Numbered from the stretch's first letter, positions 35,462 to 47,763 are shown. The stretch is DNA of 64,000 bases from Coptis chinensis (GCA_015680905.1 CM027377.1:37286501-37350500); one strand, 5' to 3'. A program made the numbers and translations. The notes: generated by a model from the letters alone, not told the origin.

Positions 35462-35740
35462 TTGAACTTTTCCACAATTATGGTAAAGAAAGTGAATTGG
35501 ATAGCTCCAGTTCAAAAGCTAGAGGAAGATTTAGCAAATATAACTTCTAGTCTTGTCAATCTTATTGTTGCACAACATAAGCAAGATGAGCAATTTGATG
35601 CCTTGCTTACAAAAATGGGTGTTGCTCCCTTTCCTACTGTATATCATCGTATTGTAGTAGAAAAATCCATCTGTGAAGAGGTCGCGGATTCAATGGGTAT
35701 TATTCTACCCATATTGTTTAATCAACCTAAAGAAACCGTC
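35462..35740 (+). pseudogene. Gypsy gag-like fragment, left part
   Basis: The frame starts at 35462 or at the Met at 35480 (MVKKVNWIAPVQKLEEDLAN) and is cut at 35740 by a solo LTR. A helical stretch (KLEEDLANITSSLVNLIVAQ) and the retroelement context suggest a retroelement polyprotein. Sequence beyond the LTR, from 38588, continues the fragment with stops. No signature motif is seen. Confidence 0.35.
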
Positions 35741-38587
35741 TGTAACACCCGGCCTTTTCATTTTATACTTAATTCATTTTTATATTTGGTTATTTTTATT
35801 GTTTTTTATTCTTGGGCTTTTTGGTCCATATTAAGGTCCATATTATAAGAGAAAACCGACTAATGTATTTGTGTATGGACCTAGGCCCTTTTGGAATACA
35901 TTAGAAGTCCATCATGACTTAAAAATTGATTTTGTATTTTAGGATTTTATTAAATCCGAAAATAGTTACTATTTTTAATTTTCAAAAAAAGTTGAAACCC
36001 TATTACCAAAGAGAAGAAGAAAGGAGAAATGATAAAACTAGTACGAGGTGAACTTGAATAAGGTGAGTTAGATTTCTTTATGTTTTCAGTAGATTAAGTT
36101 AATATGTTTTTTTTTTATGATTGTACATGTGTTAAAATCATGTGTAACCATTTTAATTTGAAAAATAAGGAATTATATGCGTTAAGAAGCCATTATCATA
36201 TATGGGAAATCATGGATAAAAAGTTGAACAGTGGAAAGGTAAACTGAAAAACGGCACTGCACAGTTTGAAGTTTCTTACTAGATGGAGGTCGATCTACTA
36301 TTGCATTGACCTCAAATTTAATTTGTAGCTGTATAACATATGGTAGTATGACATATTAAAATTATAGACACATCCAACGGTTGGGTTTCTGTCAAGGCAA
36401 GCATAAGCGTGACAGGTCATAGTGTTTCTACACCAGAAAAACTACAATGCGCAATCGTTTTATTATGATTAGATGGAGGTCGATCCTTTGTCGGATAGAT
36501 ATCAAATTTGATTTGTATGTTTATCACACACAGTAGTTTTAAACTTAAAAATGTCAAAGAAAACCAACGGTGGGTTATCTGTCAAGGCAGCATAAAAAAT
36601 GACCCTATTGATATTGGTTAAGTCATGAATAGAAATGGTTATATGTTTAAATTGGTTGTTGGCATGATGGTTGTGTATGTTATGTCATGTTTATAGTTTT
36701 ATTATATTTTTATTATTATGAAAAAATTGGTGTGGAATGAAAGGATATAATTGTTTTCTATTAATCGTAAATGTTCAAATATATGGAAATTTGATTATTA
36801 TTAGTCATTGGATTTTGTTGGTGTTATACCTCATAAATTTATTTTATTTGTGATCAATGATATGTGGAATTTGATGGTGCTCTTATGGAGTATTGCTCTC
36901 TGTTGGGAATATATTTTAATTGATGAAGCATTCAATTAATGTGTTGCTCATGATTGAAAATGTTAATATATATAATTTATATAGTTGATATTTAGTTCAG
37001 TTGAATGGCTATTGTGTTTGATATGTTTCGTAATTATTCTATTGCTTGATAAGATGATTTCATAATGAAATAATTATATTTAATGAGAACTCTTACGTGT
37101 TAAATCGTGTTGTAAAAAGTCTTGTGAATATTTAATGTGTCGCCCACATCTTTAGATCTCTCCATGCCTCTTTGTTAAAAAGAAATGTTTATGACTAATG
37201 ATGTCATGTGAAAAGCCGCCCTAAAGAAGAACTAAGGTATTCACTTTGCGGGCTAGTTGTATTCCTTGAGTGTACGGGAATGTAGGTCTGGATTCCTTAA
37301 ATGTACGGGAATGACCTGTTTATATAACCCAAAAAAGGCTTTGTTTATGCACATGGAAAGCCCAGAGATGGCTGTAACTCTAAAATCACAAGTTTACAAG
37401 ATGGAAATATGTTCCTGGAGGCGATATCCCCGCTTGGAACATATGTCTTGTAGTGGTACTCTGTGTGAGAGAGGCACACGGGTATATGTCATTTGGCAAA
37501 TGTGTGAAGTGCAAATCTATCGTGGAATAGGAACTAAAGGTTGGGCTGGGTCTGTTTATAAATTAGTCCACAAGATAATTAATAAGCAAAGTGAAATACT
37601 GATTTTACGTATGACTGAGTTATTGCATATGAATATTTATGTATTATGATGTATATGATTTATTATAAAGAAATGTGTATGTGGTCTATGTAAGTTGATA
37701 CTCACGAGGGATGAATGTACTCCCTGGATGTGATATTTCCTCATTCTCATCAGTAGATGAGTGGTTTTTAAATAAAAGATGTGTATCTGGTTTGTGTGAT
37801 ATGATGGATATGGAGGTGTTATGAACGTTGATATTTGTGATATCTTCAGTCTGATTATGTATGCCCATGTTGGTTGTTGTGAGAGTGAAATAGATATATA
37901 CTTTAAAATATTATATTTGGGAAATCTAACTTTGTTTTACATGAATGTAGAACTTATTAACCTTTTATGTAGTGACAACTGTCCTACCCTGACTCAGCCT
38001 GATTGATTCAATTTAAGTATAATATGTTTGTTTACTAGTTTGAAATTTTGTATAGTAAGCTTACTTGGAAGAAACTACACACCGTTTTAGAAAATGAAAC
38101 TACCTTATCTTCCAAGTTGAAATTGTTGGTGACGTTATATTTATTTATTTGAATGATTGAATGTAATATTGTATATTTTATTTTTGTCTTACTCATACCA
38201 GCAAATTCAATTTGCTGACCCATGTTTGGTTTTTTTTTAAACGTGAGTGTATTCTTGGAAAAATAGATGGTGGAGTGCAGTGGATGAGGACGCTTGAATT
38301 GGATTCGCTTTTGGAGTTTTTCTAGTTTAAGTTTTATAGAGCGTACAGTTTTGTATTTGGATAGATGTAATAGAGTTGCTTAGTTTCTTTTTAGTTTAAT
38401 AATGTGATTAAAAGATTGTTCCATTTGGTTTTAATTTGATCTTAGATTTCACTATCGTGTTTGATAATATGTTATTAGGTTTTTGTTTAACCCTTGGGTT
38501 TTTAGATGATTGAATAGGGTGGCGATTGAGATATTTATATCTTGAATAATTTCCTATTTTAATTGTCTGTAAATGCGGGGTGTGACA
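35741..38587. mobile_element. Solo LTR (chromovirus type)
   Basis: Starts TGTAACACCCGG and ends GCGGGGTGTGACA, giving matching TG...CA ends with a 10-bp imperfect inverted repeat. Flanks are CCGTC (35736-35740) and CCATC (38588-38592), a 5-bp duplication with one change. The 2847-bp length and ends suit LTRs of Tekay/Del-type chromoviruses. No internal gag-pol is present. The open frame at 37257-37649 lies wholly inside the LTR and is not considered a gene. Confidence 0.75.
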
Positions 38588-39400
38588 CCATCGTTGCTAT
38601 AAGCAGTGGTTTGAAGGAAAAAGTATGTAGGTTCCTAGTCTTCTCTCCCATGAGTCGTCCAATTCCGATTCCAACAACGTAAGGGATGGTGTTTCCCCTT
38701 TCCAAAGTAGTCACTTTTATAGTCATAGTTGCTATAAACAAATACCTTATAGGTGTAGTTTTTTCTGTCCCTTCCAGTGATTGTCCAAGATGCCACAAGA
38801 TGCTAGGAGGATGATCTTTTTGTTGATTTCAATTCTACGTCCATTTTTTATGAATATCTTATTGATGATACTATAGTAACTGGTTTAATGTCTCCTATTT
38901 ATGATGAGTATCCTGAGGAAGATAATATTTTTGTTCCTCTTGATTGCCCACCTAGTGTTGATACGTATGTGGTGGATCAAACTGAAGCAATTGATTTGAG
39001 TTCCCCTCCTATTGTTGATGTACTCAGTGAGGAGACTGTACTAGGTTCCACTAAAGGTAAAGAAGTTGTTGGACATGCAATATTAGATGTTGTGCCACAC
39101 GAAATGCATACGTACTTACGTGGATCCGATTTGGGATGCTTATCTTCTTAGTGTTGCACCACAGGGTCATATATTACACTTCCAACTTTTGTTCTTGGTT
39201 GGTTCTAGTCTGCGCATCTTTTGGTTGCTTGTTTAATACTATGGAAGTTGCTACAAGGGAAGATATTGAGGCAGGGTATACAGTCAACTTGAAAGCTGGG
39301 GAGATAATTCTACAACTTGTGGACTTGGTTCTTTTTGTCTGATGTTGTTTGTTCTTCATAAATTCAAGCTAGATCGAACTATTTTCAACTAGGGAGAATG
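38588..39400 (+). pseudogene. Gypsy pol linker fragment, right part, with 3' end
   Basis: Plus-strand frames after the solo LTR include 38888-39151 with MSPIYDEYPEEDNIF, an acidic stretch seen between the protease and RT of plant Gypsy polyproteins. Near 39392 the motif CTAGGGAGAATGATG looks like a purine tract before an LTR start. RT and integrase are absent, so pol is mostly deleted. Confidence 0.4.
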
Positions 39401-40190
39401 ATGTAATAGGCTTATTAGGATAGTTTGGTAATTTCATTGTTTTTATGTTTCAGGCCATGTTGGCCTAAGTCCAAGTCCAAAAACCCATTCGACTTAGGTT
39501 AGGTTTGAAGAGGTTAAAGTTTAGTATAAATTAATAGGATAGGTGCCTCCCATAGTTCTTGGTAGGGTTTTTGGTTTTAAGTTATTTGATTTATGAAAGA
39601 TTGTTTTCATGAGTGATTTTTAAAGAAATTATATTATTGAGTGAATTGTTCATTAATTGAAGTTTCCGCCAATTATAGTTCACATCACCGTAACTACTAA
39701 ACTTGTGCACAATCAAACCTTAAACTCAACAGCCGCATCTCTTCTCTTCATACATACTTATTCTCTTTCTTCAACTTCAACTCAAAAACCATCAAAAGTT
39801 CTGAAAAGTGTTTTTGTTCTAATGGGGTTTAGCTTGGTTATGGACCTATTTTCGATCTTTTGTTATTGTTTAATGTTGTTAACGAATTTGGTACTTGAGA
39901 TTTTGGAGAGAGGATCATTGATTCATTTAGATTGTATCCTCTCTTTTTATATACATATGATGGTTTTATTTAATGAAGCAGGATTGGCTTTGCTACTATG
40001 GTGGTTTGCCTTTTCTTTTGTAGATTGTTGTTTTTTTTTTGAAAATTTTATGCAGGGAGATCATCAAAGGTTTTATATGTGGTGGTTCTATTATACTGTA
40101 TAAATCAAATTCATGCCAAAATGTGATGTTTTCACAATTGCACCTTTTAACTTCAAGGTAAACAATGGGTGACTGTGACTGCTAGTTTTT
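39401..40190. other. Probable LTR remnant and unassigned DNA
   Basis: Follows the purine-rich junction at about 39395 and may be the 3' LTR of the Gypsy remnant. No second LTR is found for comparison. The plus-strand frame at 39657-40103 is hydrophobic and unrecognised. Confidence 0.3.
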
Positions 40191-40429
40191 TTTTTTTTTT
40201 GTTCAAACGTGTTCGAACTCAAGCTCGAGCGAACTCATAGTGCCAAACGAGTCGAGCCAAATCGAGCTCAAGTTATTAGTACAACTGAGCGAGTCGAGCT
40301 TGATCGAGTCCCATATTAAACTCGAAGTTAAGTTTGAGTCGAGCTCGAGCATGCTCTCTAAATGTGCGAGTTGAGCTTGAGAATGCCAATACTCGACTCG
40401 ATAGCTCAATGACCAATCCTACCTAGCCA

Positions 40430-41028
40430 ACTCAAAATGTAAACCCAAATAATATATGATATGGACACTAACCGAAACTAAATTAACTCGCCCCAATATC
40501 AATAATAGATTGAAATGAATAATTATGGCTACCTATTATATATAGGCAATTTCTTCTTGTAAAATCTTGAATCTTTGATTGTATAGTGAGTAATGCAATT
40601 GGTATGGAAACAATATTTATCATCAAATTAATCTCGGATTTTTGAGACAAGAGAGGCACATGGTAACATGACACATTATGGAAAAATAAATAAATAAAAT
40701 AATAATAGAGAGGCATGGTAACATGACACATTGTGAAAAGTAATCACCCATAAAAGATAAAAAAATTATATGAAAAAAATCCGTGATGCAACAATATCAT
40801 TATGGATTTCATATTGGTATAATTCTAAATTTCAGAACAAAAGTTGTTTTGTTTCCATTAAAGCATCATTACATTTTTACATTTCACGAGTGTGTTTTGC
40901 GAAGGAAGGATTCACTATTTTTCATGAAGATGATCTCCATTATTTTAATGATTAAGTCTCGAAAATAAATAAATAAATTGAACTTTGAAGAAGTCTCCCC
41001 TATAATAAAATCATTAAAATGCTACGAC
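40430..41028. other. Unassigned AT-rich DNA
   Basis: No gene supported. A short direct repeat (GAGGCAYATGGTAACATGACACATT) occurs at about 40651-40676 and 40711-40734. Confidence 0.45.
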
Positions 41029-41043
41029 AATAGTGTTTATCAG

Positions 41044-41599
41044 TTTCAATGAACATTTTGAGGCTAGAAGGCAAGAGAAACTGGATACAGTTCAGCCATT
41101 CCCTTACACTTTAGTTTGGTCAATCCCAATACCTTCTAAAGTTAAATTCTTCTTTTGGTATGTCTTACTCAACAAGATTCAAACTAGAGAGCAGCTCACC
41201 TCGCGTGCTATGGACGTGTCAAATGAATGTCCTCTATGTGGTAACTTTGAGAAAACAACTTCTCACTTATTTCTTGTTTGCGACACGGTGATATTTGTTT
41301 GGACCAATCTTATTGGCAGCATCTTTGATATCAGTGAGGTGTTGTCAAATACAAACTCTTTAGAAAACTTATTTCAACAGTGGCCTCTAGTTAGAGGGGG
41401 GAGCTTTGGTAAAAAGAACTGGAGAATTCTATTGTACGCAACAACTTGGATCATATGGACTATTATGAATGACGTGGTCTTTAGGCAGAAACATATTAGG
41501 AAGGATCGCATGTGCACTAATGTAAATGATTTGGCATGGTATTGGGTTGGTGGAGTGATCAGAAACCGGGAGTATCGGTTTGAAGACTTAATGCAATGA
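41044..41599 (+). pseudogene. LINE reverse-transcriptase zinc-binding domain
   Basis: The frame, open from 41033, encodes a complete zinc-binding tail of a plant LINE: WSIPIPSKVKFFFWYVLLNK, then NECPLCGNFEKTTSHLFLVC (Cys-Cys-His-Cys pattern), then a hydrophobic WIIWTIMNDVVF end. The upstream RT was lost by truncation at insertion. The frame has no stop, which fits recent insertion, but it has no start or promoter of its own. Confidence 0.88.
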
Positions 41600-41721
41600 G
41601 ATTCACTTTTTAGAGCTACTTGATGACTTGTATGTTGTTGTATTGGTGTCAGTAGCTCTCTCACCCAATTTATAATAGTGCCTCCTGTGGCTACATCAAT
41701 AAAGTTTAAACATATAAAAAA
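41044..41721 (+). mobile_element. 5'-truncated LINE insertion with 15-bp duplication
   Basis: AATAGTGTTTATCAG occurs at 41029-41043 and again at 41722-41736, right after a short A-run (41716-41722). The insert is the last 0.68 kb of a LINE: an open frame, then a 3' UTR with AATAAA at about 41699. The exact duplication means it landed recently. It represents a different LINE family from the two larger copies. Confidence 0.88.
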
Positions 41722-41736
41722 AATAGTGTTTATCAG

Positions 41737-42963
41737 ATAAAAGTCTTCTAACATATATTTTACGATATATTTACTGTAGGCCTCCATTGGAATTGAGATG
41801 CCGGGCTGTCTCAGATCAACTGCGCATCAGCAACTTGAGTTTTAACTTCAGATGCAAGTTCTCGTAATTTTAGCTAAATATGTGAATTTATTTATCTTAA
41901 AGTTTTATCAGCATTGAGTTCAGATGTATCTATCTTAATCATAATTAGGAAAAACATTGGACATTGTCAAGTTTTTAATATTTAACAATTGATGTCCTTG
42001 TCCCCATCATCGTTTTTTTAACATGCAAATGCACAAAATTAAAGATTATTATCTTGATACTATGAAATCATAAGAAACTACTGGGAAAGTATTTGTTTAG
42101 CGGTAAATCCATGACTAACCTTTGCTTATTGTTGCGTTGTCCAAAATATAATATTTTACTACAATAATCGTTTAACTTTAATAATAGATGTCATCTTTAC
42201 AAAGTGATTTTGTGCTCCCAACGATATTTCCTCCAAGAGCTTCAAGCCTATGAAGCAACGGCCAATCAAGAAACAATATATGTCTATAATATTTTGAAAT
42301 CCAACTACCAATAACCGCCTTTTTCTTAGACTTACCAATTTGCCCTCGTCAAAATTTAAAATATTTACTTAAAAAAACAGCAAATGATCTTTCAAATGTG
42401 CTTTTTTGCATCTTCTATGTCAGCTCATGCATAGAGTGATGGATTTCCCATATATCTTTTTTATTGGGACTCAAATGATAATTATTGAATTTTTTTATTA
42501 AATAAAAAAAATTAAAGAAAGAATTATTTACCAATATTCTAAAAATAAAATCGGAAGTGCAAATCTAAACAAAATATGTTGCTAGCTTGATCTTTACTAT
42601 AGTTGACAGGTGTTGCTTTTTGATTGGGTTTAGAGCCCTTGGAGAAAATATCGCTGGAAACAAAAAATCACTTGTGTTTACATCATAAACATGTATTTAG
42701 AGTTGTTGATTAGATGTAATGTACGACGTCATCACAACTCGGTCGACTGCTATAGGTAATAATTGGTCCAATTAATTGGGAATAGATTGATGTAAATATC
42801 AATAGTTTGATGCTTAGTTTTCGAATGAGCCAAAACACGGCAAGATTTAGTAATATAAACAACAGTGTCAAGATGCAGGTGTGAACTGTGTCGGGTTTTC
42901 CATGAACAAAGTCCCTTAATGAGAGAATTAGATTGATTAATCTAATCACAATATCACATCCTC
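41737..42963. other. Unassigned AT-rich DNA
   Basis: No gene or element ends recognised. Confidence 0.45.
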
Positions 42964-42966
42964 TTA

Positions 42967-43217
42967 GGCTGAGTCCAATGGCTCCCTATCCCTTTAAAAG
43001 TAGAGCTAAAGTCAACACATTTTACTCTATATCATTAATTTTCTCTTTATATATACAAAGGATTTTACTCTCTATCTCTATTTTACTCTCCATGAATTCT
43101 ACTATCTATCTCTATTTTACTCTATATATTGACTTTAGCTCTATTTTGTTGACTTTAGCTCTACTTTATTGACTTTAACACTATTTTTAAAGGGATAAGG
43201 AGCCATTGGACTCAGCC
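42967..43217. mobile_element. Tourist-like MITE (PIF/Harbinger), 251 bp
   Basis: Terminal inverted repeats GGCTGAGTCCAATGGCTCCC and, at the other end, GGAGCCATTGGACTCAGCC. TTA flanks both sides (42964-42966 and 43218-43220), the standard PIF/Harbinger target. The interior is rich in TTTACTCTATAT-type repeats and has no coding capacity. Confidence 0.92.
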
Positions 43218-43220
43218 TTA

Positions 43221-44258
43221 TTCGATTCATGGGTGAATTTTTTTTAGCAAAAGCCAAAACTAAGTGTACCTAATCATCATCAACTTAGTCACGGCACCAT
43301 AATAATTAAATCAAGTATTTACTCATGGATCATTTCCCAGTCAATTATTCAGATTTCAGACACAACGATCCATATTTTGTTTATATCTGTCGAAATTTCA
43401 ATGGGTGAAACCGGTATTTTGTTTTATCAACAGGACTACAAGTGCACATAAAAGAGAAGCTTCTTATTGGCATCAATGTGATGCTACGTACTATCCCTGG
43501 AAAGATCATGTTTTTGTCTTTTCTTTATGAATGAATGCACACGTGAAGGTCAGAAGATGTTAAAATCGTGTGTGCGTGAATAGTTCTAATTTTTCTTGGT
43601 CCAAGTCAGACAGGTTGAATTCAATTGTTGAAAGTCAATTGAGTGCTGTAGTCTTATTGACTCGCATACAGAAGGACTCTTATCTTGGAATCTTGGATCA
43701 CTGCCCACTGATTACGATATCTTCATGCAAATCTAACGGCCATCCATTTATTCTATTATGTTGGTCACTTGGGTTTGTTTCATTTTATATTTTATTTTCA
43801 AAAGGTTTACGTCTTTAACTGTGATACCTCTTTGGCGTGGCTCGAGGAGGGTATGATGGAAAGACGCCTAATTCGGGTATGGGTGACGGTTGCGTCATGA
43901 TATGATTCCACTTCGCATAGACAATTTGTCAAAATATCCTAGCTATAAGTAATGATTCACCAAATTTTAATGTCGATGCCTTTTCAAGCACAATTGACTG
44001 TGGGGTTTGTGAAAACTCTACGGTTAAATGTGCTCAGGTGAAAGTAATTTTCAAAATGGGTGACCTCCTTGAAAGTTTTGTGTGGACAAAAATCATATAT
44101 TGTTAAAGGTCCGCAGTAGCTGAGTGGGAACAATATCAACGTGTTAGGATGGGACTTATCGTTAGATTAATTAACAAGGTCATTTTAAAAAATTAAATTA
44201 TTTTACATAGCTCCATTATGTTTTTCTTAGATTTTAGATTGCCTTTTTTCTAGTGATT
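43221..44258. other. Unassigned DNA
   Basis: No gene supported. A tRNA A-box-like TAGCTGAGTGGG at about 44118 has no B box after it. Confidence 0.45.
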
Positions 44259-44266
44259 GTGTGTCG

Positions 44267-45339
44267 GAGGGGCGGATCCAGGTGGGACTCTAGCCTAGGG
44301 GTGTATCTGGTAGTGGGCGGGTCAACCGGACAGTCAAAAATAGTGATGGGCGAGGCGGGCGGGTCTAGGGGATACAAATCCAGTGGTCCCCGACGGGCCA
44401 GTGAAGGGGGTTGAAGTTAAATGTCTAAGAAAAATCACCATCCCGACTTTGTTAGGTCGGGTTATGGGCGGGTTTTGGGTGGGTCATCCGAGTCGGGTGG
44501 AAATTATCATTTTAACCCAATTTCACCCAAAAAAAACTTTATAATTCTCAAGTAATATATTTTTTCAATTCACAACATAGAAAAAAAAATGGAATCAATC
44601 AATAAAAAATAAACAAATATAAAAAAACTTGAACTTGAACCCAAAACCATATCTGCAAATTTGAAACTTTTTTCTCGTGATTTACCATTTGTAAATTGAT
44701 TATTTTCCATAGCATGATAAAATAAAGATGGGAGCGAAGTTCTATGGTACAAAACAATAAAATATAAACAAAAAGAATTCAAAATTAATACAAGGATGAA
44801 TGATTCATCTTCTCCAAAATTCGAAAGTTGAATTTGAACTTTTGATATTTGCCAAATGTTCAAACTTGAATATTTGAAATTAATGTTCAACTCATAAGTT
44901 TGTGTTCATATCTCTCAAATTCCTACAAAAGTTAAAACAAAATATAAACAAAATACAAAAATATTAGAGTTAGAGTCTTGAAATTGTGCGGGTCAACGTG
45001 GTTGGGTCAACGGCTTTTGACACGGTACGGGTCGGGCGGCTTGACGGGTCTGATTGGAGCATAGAACCTACACCCATAGCCCGCCCGCGTAAAATGGTGG
45101 CCGGGCGGGCCGGGTCTATTTTCGGGTCGGTGCGGGTTTGGGTGGCGGGTGAAGACCAGGTACCCTACCGGATGATGGGTCAACGGTTTTTTTTTTACAC
45201 TCCTACTCTAGCCCACCACAACTTTCAACAAACAAAAAAATTACTAATAGTAATAGTATACAATTTATCCTAAAAAAAATTAGTATGGAAGAATAGTAGC
45301 CGCAACCCACCTTGCTTGAAGATCCTGGATCCGCCCATG
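44267..45339. mobile_element. hAT-type MITE (outer), interrupted
   Basis: Ends GAGGGGCGGATCCAGG and CCTGGATCCGCCCATG, with an exact 8-bp duplication GTGTGTCG at 44259-44266 and 45340-45347. GGCGGATCCAGG ends are common in plant hAT MITEs. Without the inner insertion (44296-45213) the element is about 155 bp. Confidence 0.82.
44296..45205. mobile_element. Non-autonomous hAT element nested in a hAT MITE
   Basis: Ends TAGGGGTGTA and TACACTCCTA, with an exact 8-bp duplication CTCTAGCC at 44288-44295 and 45206-45213. Both ends have GC-rich subterminal DNA with repeated GCGGGTC motifs, while the centre is AT-rich. No transposase is encoded. It inserted 29 bp inside the left end of the outer MITE. 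Confidence 0.9.
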
Positions 45340-45589
45340 GTGTGTCGTGGTATTTTTGCTTGTCCTATGAGTTGAATTGTTGTAACAACATGATTTATCA
45401 TAAATTGTAAACTAAATTAAGCTTCTAGAAATCTATCTTTTCAAATCAAATTTATATATTTTAGTCCGTTAGTTAATGGTGTAAATAAAAGTTAAAAAAC
45501 ACTTTGAAAGTTTTCAATAAACGTAAATGTAGCCCGAGAGCTCTCAGCCTCTCATGATTCATGATTGTAAGCCTTTATTTATTCCTTTA

Positions 45590-46106
45590 GAGTATTTCCA
45601 ATGCAAGCCACTATTATTTACCTCCACGTAGGCAGTATTTCCCCTCTTTTCTACCGTTTTGGTAAAAAGCAAGGTAAAGCTGCCCAATGCAAAGGTAAAA
45701 AATAATTTCGGACGGAATGTTGGATTCCGTCTGAAGGCTTTTTGATCGAGACGGAATGTAACATCCCGTCTGGTATTTTATAACGAGACGGAATGAAACA
45801 TCCCGTCTAGTGAGTCTAATATCAACAGACGCGAAACAACCCACTTTCACCTTCTTCCAGTAGGTAGATATAGCGAAACGGGATGTTGGATTCCGTCTGA
45901 TGAGTTTTGTAATCCAGACGAAATCCAACATCCCGTCCGAAGTTCACAACTCAACCACTATCTCGGTTGAAGATTTCACCCTTGTTTTGACTTGGAAAAA
46001 TAGTCACCACCATATTCACCTTTGCATTGGGCAAAGGTTTTGAACCATAAATAGGTGAATATTGTCACATTCCCGCCATATATATCTACCTGCATTGGGA
46101 ATACTC
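45590..46106. mobile_element. Tourist-like MITE with hairpin array, 517 bp
   Basis: Ends GAGTATTTCCAATGCA and TGCATTGGGAATACTC, with TTA at 45587-45589 and 46107-46109. The middle (45710-45940) holds several short imperfect palindromes built on GACGGAATGT and ACATCCCGTC. The minus-strand open frame across it is a by-product. Confidence 0.88.
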
Positions 46107-46350
46107 TTAATGTATCAAGATCCTGAAATGAGAGAGGCGCGCGATAAACTGCAACCATGGAACGAATATGCCGCTTTGTAATGTTCAACAGATTAAGCAA
46201 CTGTAATGTGTATCTTTTTTTTGGAATTGTAATGTGTGTCTACAAGATTTCAGTCTTATTATGCGAAGTGTTTGCAAGTTGCGACTAATTAAAGTTTATA
46301 TTATGAAATATAGGACCTCCTAACAGAAAATGTTTTTAATGAAGTATAAG

Positions 46351-47301
46351 ACATCTTTATATATATATTATAGTTCTACCTTCTTTAATTGAGAAAGCGT
46401 TTCTAGAGTGTCCACGTGTCATGGCTAATTAAGAAAAAGTAGGAGATAAAATAGGAAACAAATATTTATCTTTATCCTTAGATATATATTATAGTTATAC
46501 CCTCATAGAGACTCCAGTTACGTTTTTTCTAAACTCTATTACTAAATATAAAAAAAAAAATATTATATAAATAAGGAAACAATTCCATCTAGAGTTTCAC
46601 AGACTTTCTAACTTTTTCTAAACACTATAGCTAATTACGAAAAAAACAATCTCATCTAGAGTTTCACAGAATCTCCAACTTTTCCTAAACAATATAGCTA
46701 AATACGGGAAGACACAAAAACTATATTACTAAAACCAATAATTTCCACCGAAAACGATTTTTCTAAAACCCTTTCGATTTGATGCACCATCCACTGTGTG
46801 ATTTAGACATTTATTCAGTTAAAGATTCAAAAAATCACAATTACGGCCACAATAATTACGACATATTCTAATTCCTTAGATATATATTATAGTTATACCC
46901 TCACCAATCTATTTTTTGGAACACTCGCAGGAACTCTAGTTTTTTTTTTAAACTCTATTACTACTTGTAAAAAAGTAGGATATAAATAAGAAAACAATCT
47001 CATCTAAAGTTTCAGAGAGTCTCTAACTTTTTCTAAATACTATAACTAATTACGAAAAAATAATCTCATCTAGAGTTTCACAGAGTCTCCAACTTTTCCT
47101 AGACAATATAGCTAAATACGGGAAAAAAAAATATGAGACAAAAAACTAAATTGCTAAAAATAATAGTTTCCACCGAAAACGATTTTCCTAAAACCCTTTT
47201 GATTTGATGCGTCATCTACAATGGGATTTAAACATTTATTCATAGTTAAGGATTCCAAATATCACAATTCAGCCCACAATAATTACGACATATTCCAATT
47301 A
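46351..47301. repeat. 398-bp tandem duplication, AT-rich
   Basis: Unit 1 starts at 46476 and unit 2 at 46874, both with CCTTAGATATATATTATAG, and both end with GACATATTCYAATT. Each unit also contains internal repeats (ATCTAGAGTTTCACAGA, twice or more). A partial unit may precede at 46351. No coding capacity. This may be an unclassified satellite or element. Confidence 0.8.
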
Positions 47302-47323
47302 AATTTATAAATTTATAAATTTT

Positions 47324-47328
<5 letters not shown>

Positions 47329-47417
<89 letters not shown>
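47329..47417. repeat. AT microsatellite
   Basis: About 44 AT dinucleotides, immediately left of the palindromic MITE. Confidence 0.95.
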
Positions 47418-47418
<1 letters not shown>

Positions 47419-47422
<4 letters not shown>

Positions 47423-47763
47423 GCTAGGGCGACATCCTAACTGTGACATCCTACCGTGACATCCTATCAAAAAGTGCATTTCAACAATGAATTAGTGGCT
47501 GATTTTTTGTAGATATAATCTACCAACCATGGATTATATCTATACAAAAATTTAGTTCAATCCAATATGTGGAACTTTGTCAAAAGTAGTGTTTAAGTTT
47601 GCAATTTTATCTAACGGTCTAGAAATAATTTTAAGTTTGACAAGGCTAGAAATATCGAATTGAGCTAATTTTTTGTATAGATATAATCCATGGTGGGTAA
47701 ATTACATCTACAAAAAATCAGCCACTAATTCATTGTTGAAATGCACTTTTTGATAGAATGTCA

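Larger units (their letters stand above)
35201..40421. mobile_element. Possible old hAT-like element with nested Gypsy remnant
   Basis: The left end TATGGCTGGTCAAGGAG resembles the reverse of the right end, TAGGATTGGTCATTGAG. The flanks CCTAGCAG (35193-35200) and CCTAGCCA (40422-40429) match at 6 of 8 positions, as for a decayed 8-bp hAT duplication. Both ends have TCGAG-rich subterminal DNA (35215-35320 and 40200-40400). No hAT transposase is present; the interior is mostly a Gypsy remnant with a solo LTR. The call rests on the ends only. Confidence 0.4.

Noticed and set aside
37257..37649. 130-residue frame
   Set aside because: Lies wholly inside the solo LTR at 35741-38587, which has no coding role.
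44108..44160. Possible SINE head with A box TAGCTGAGTGGG
   Set aside because: No B box at the expected distance and no A-rich end.
45614..45931. 105-residue minus-strand frame
   Set aside because: Runs across the MITE hairpin array; repeated words explain the open frame.
47246..47479. Minus-strand frame with long Tyr-Ile run
   Set aside because: Translation of the AT microsatellite.
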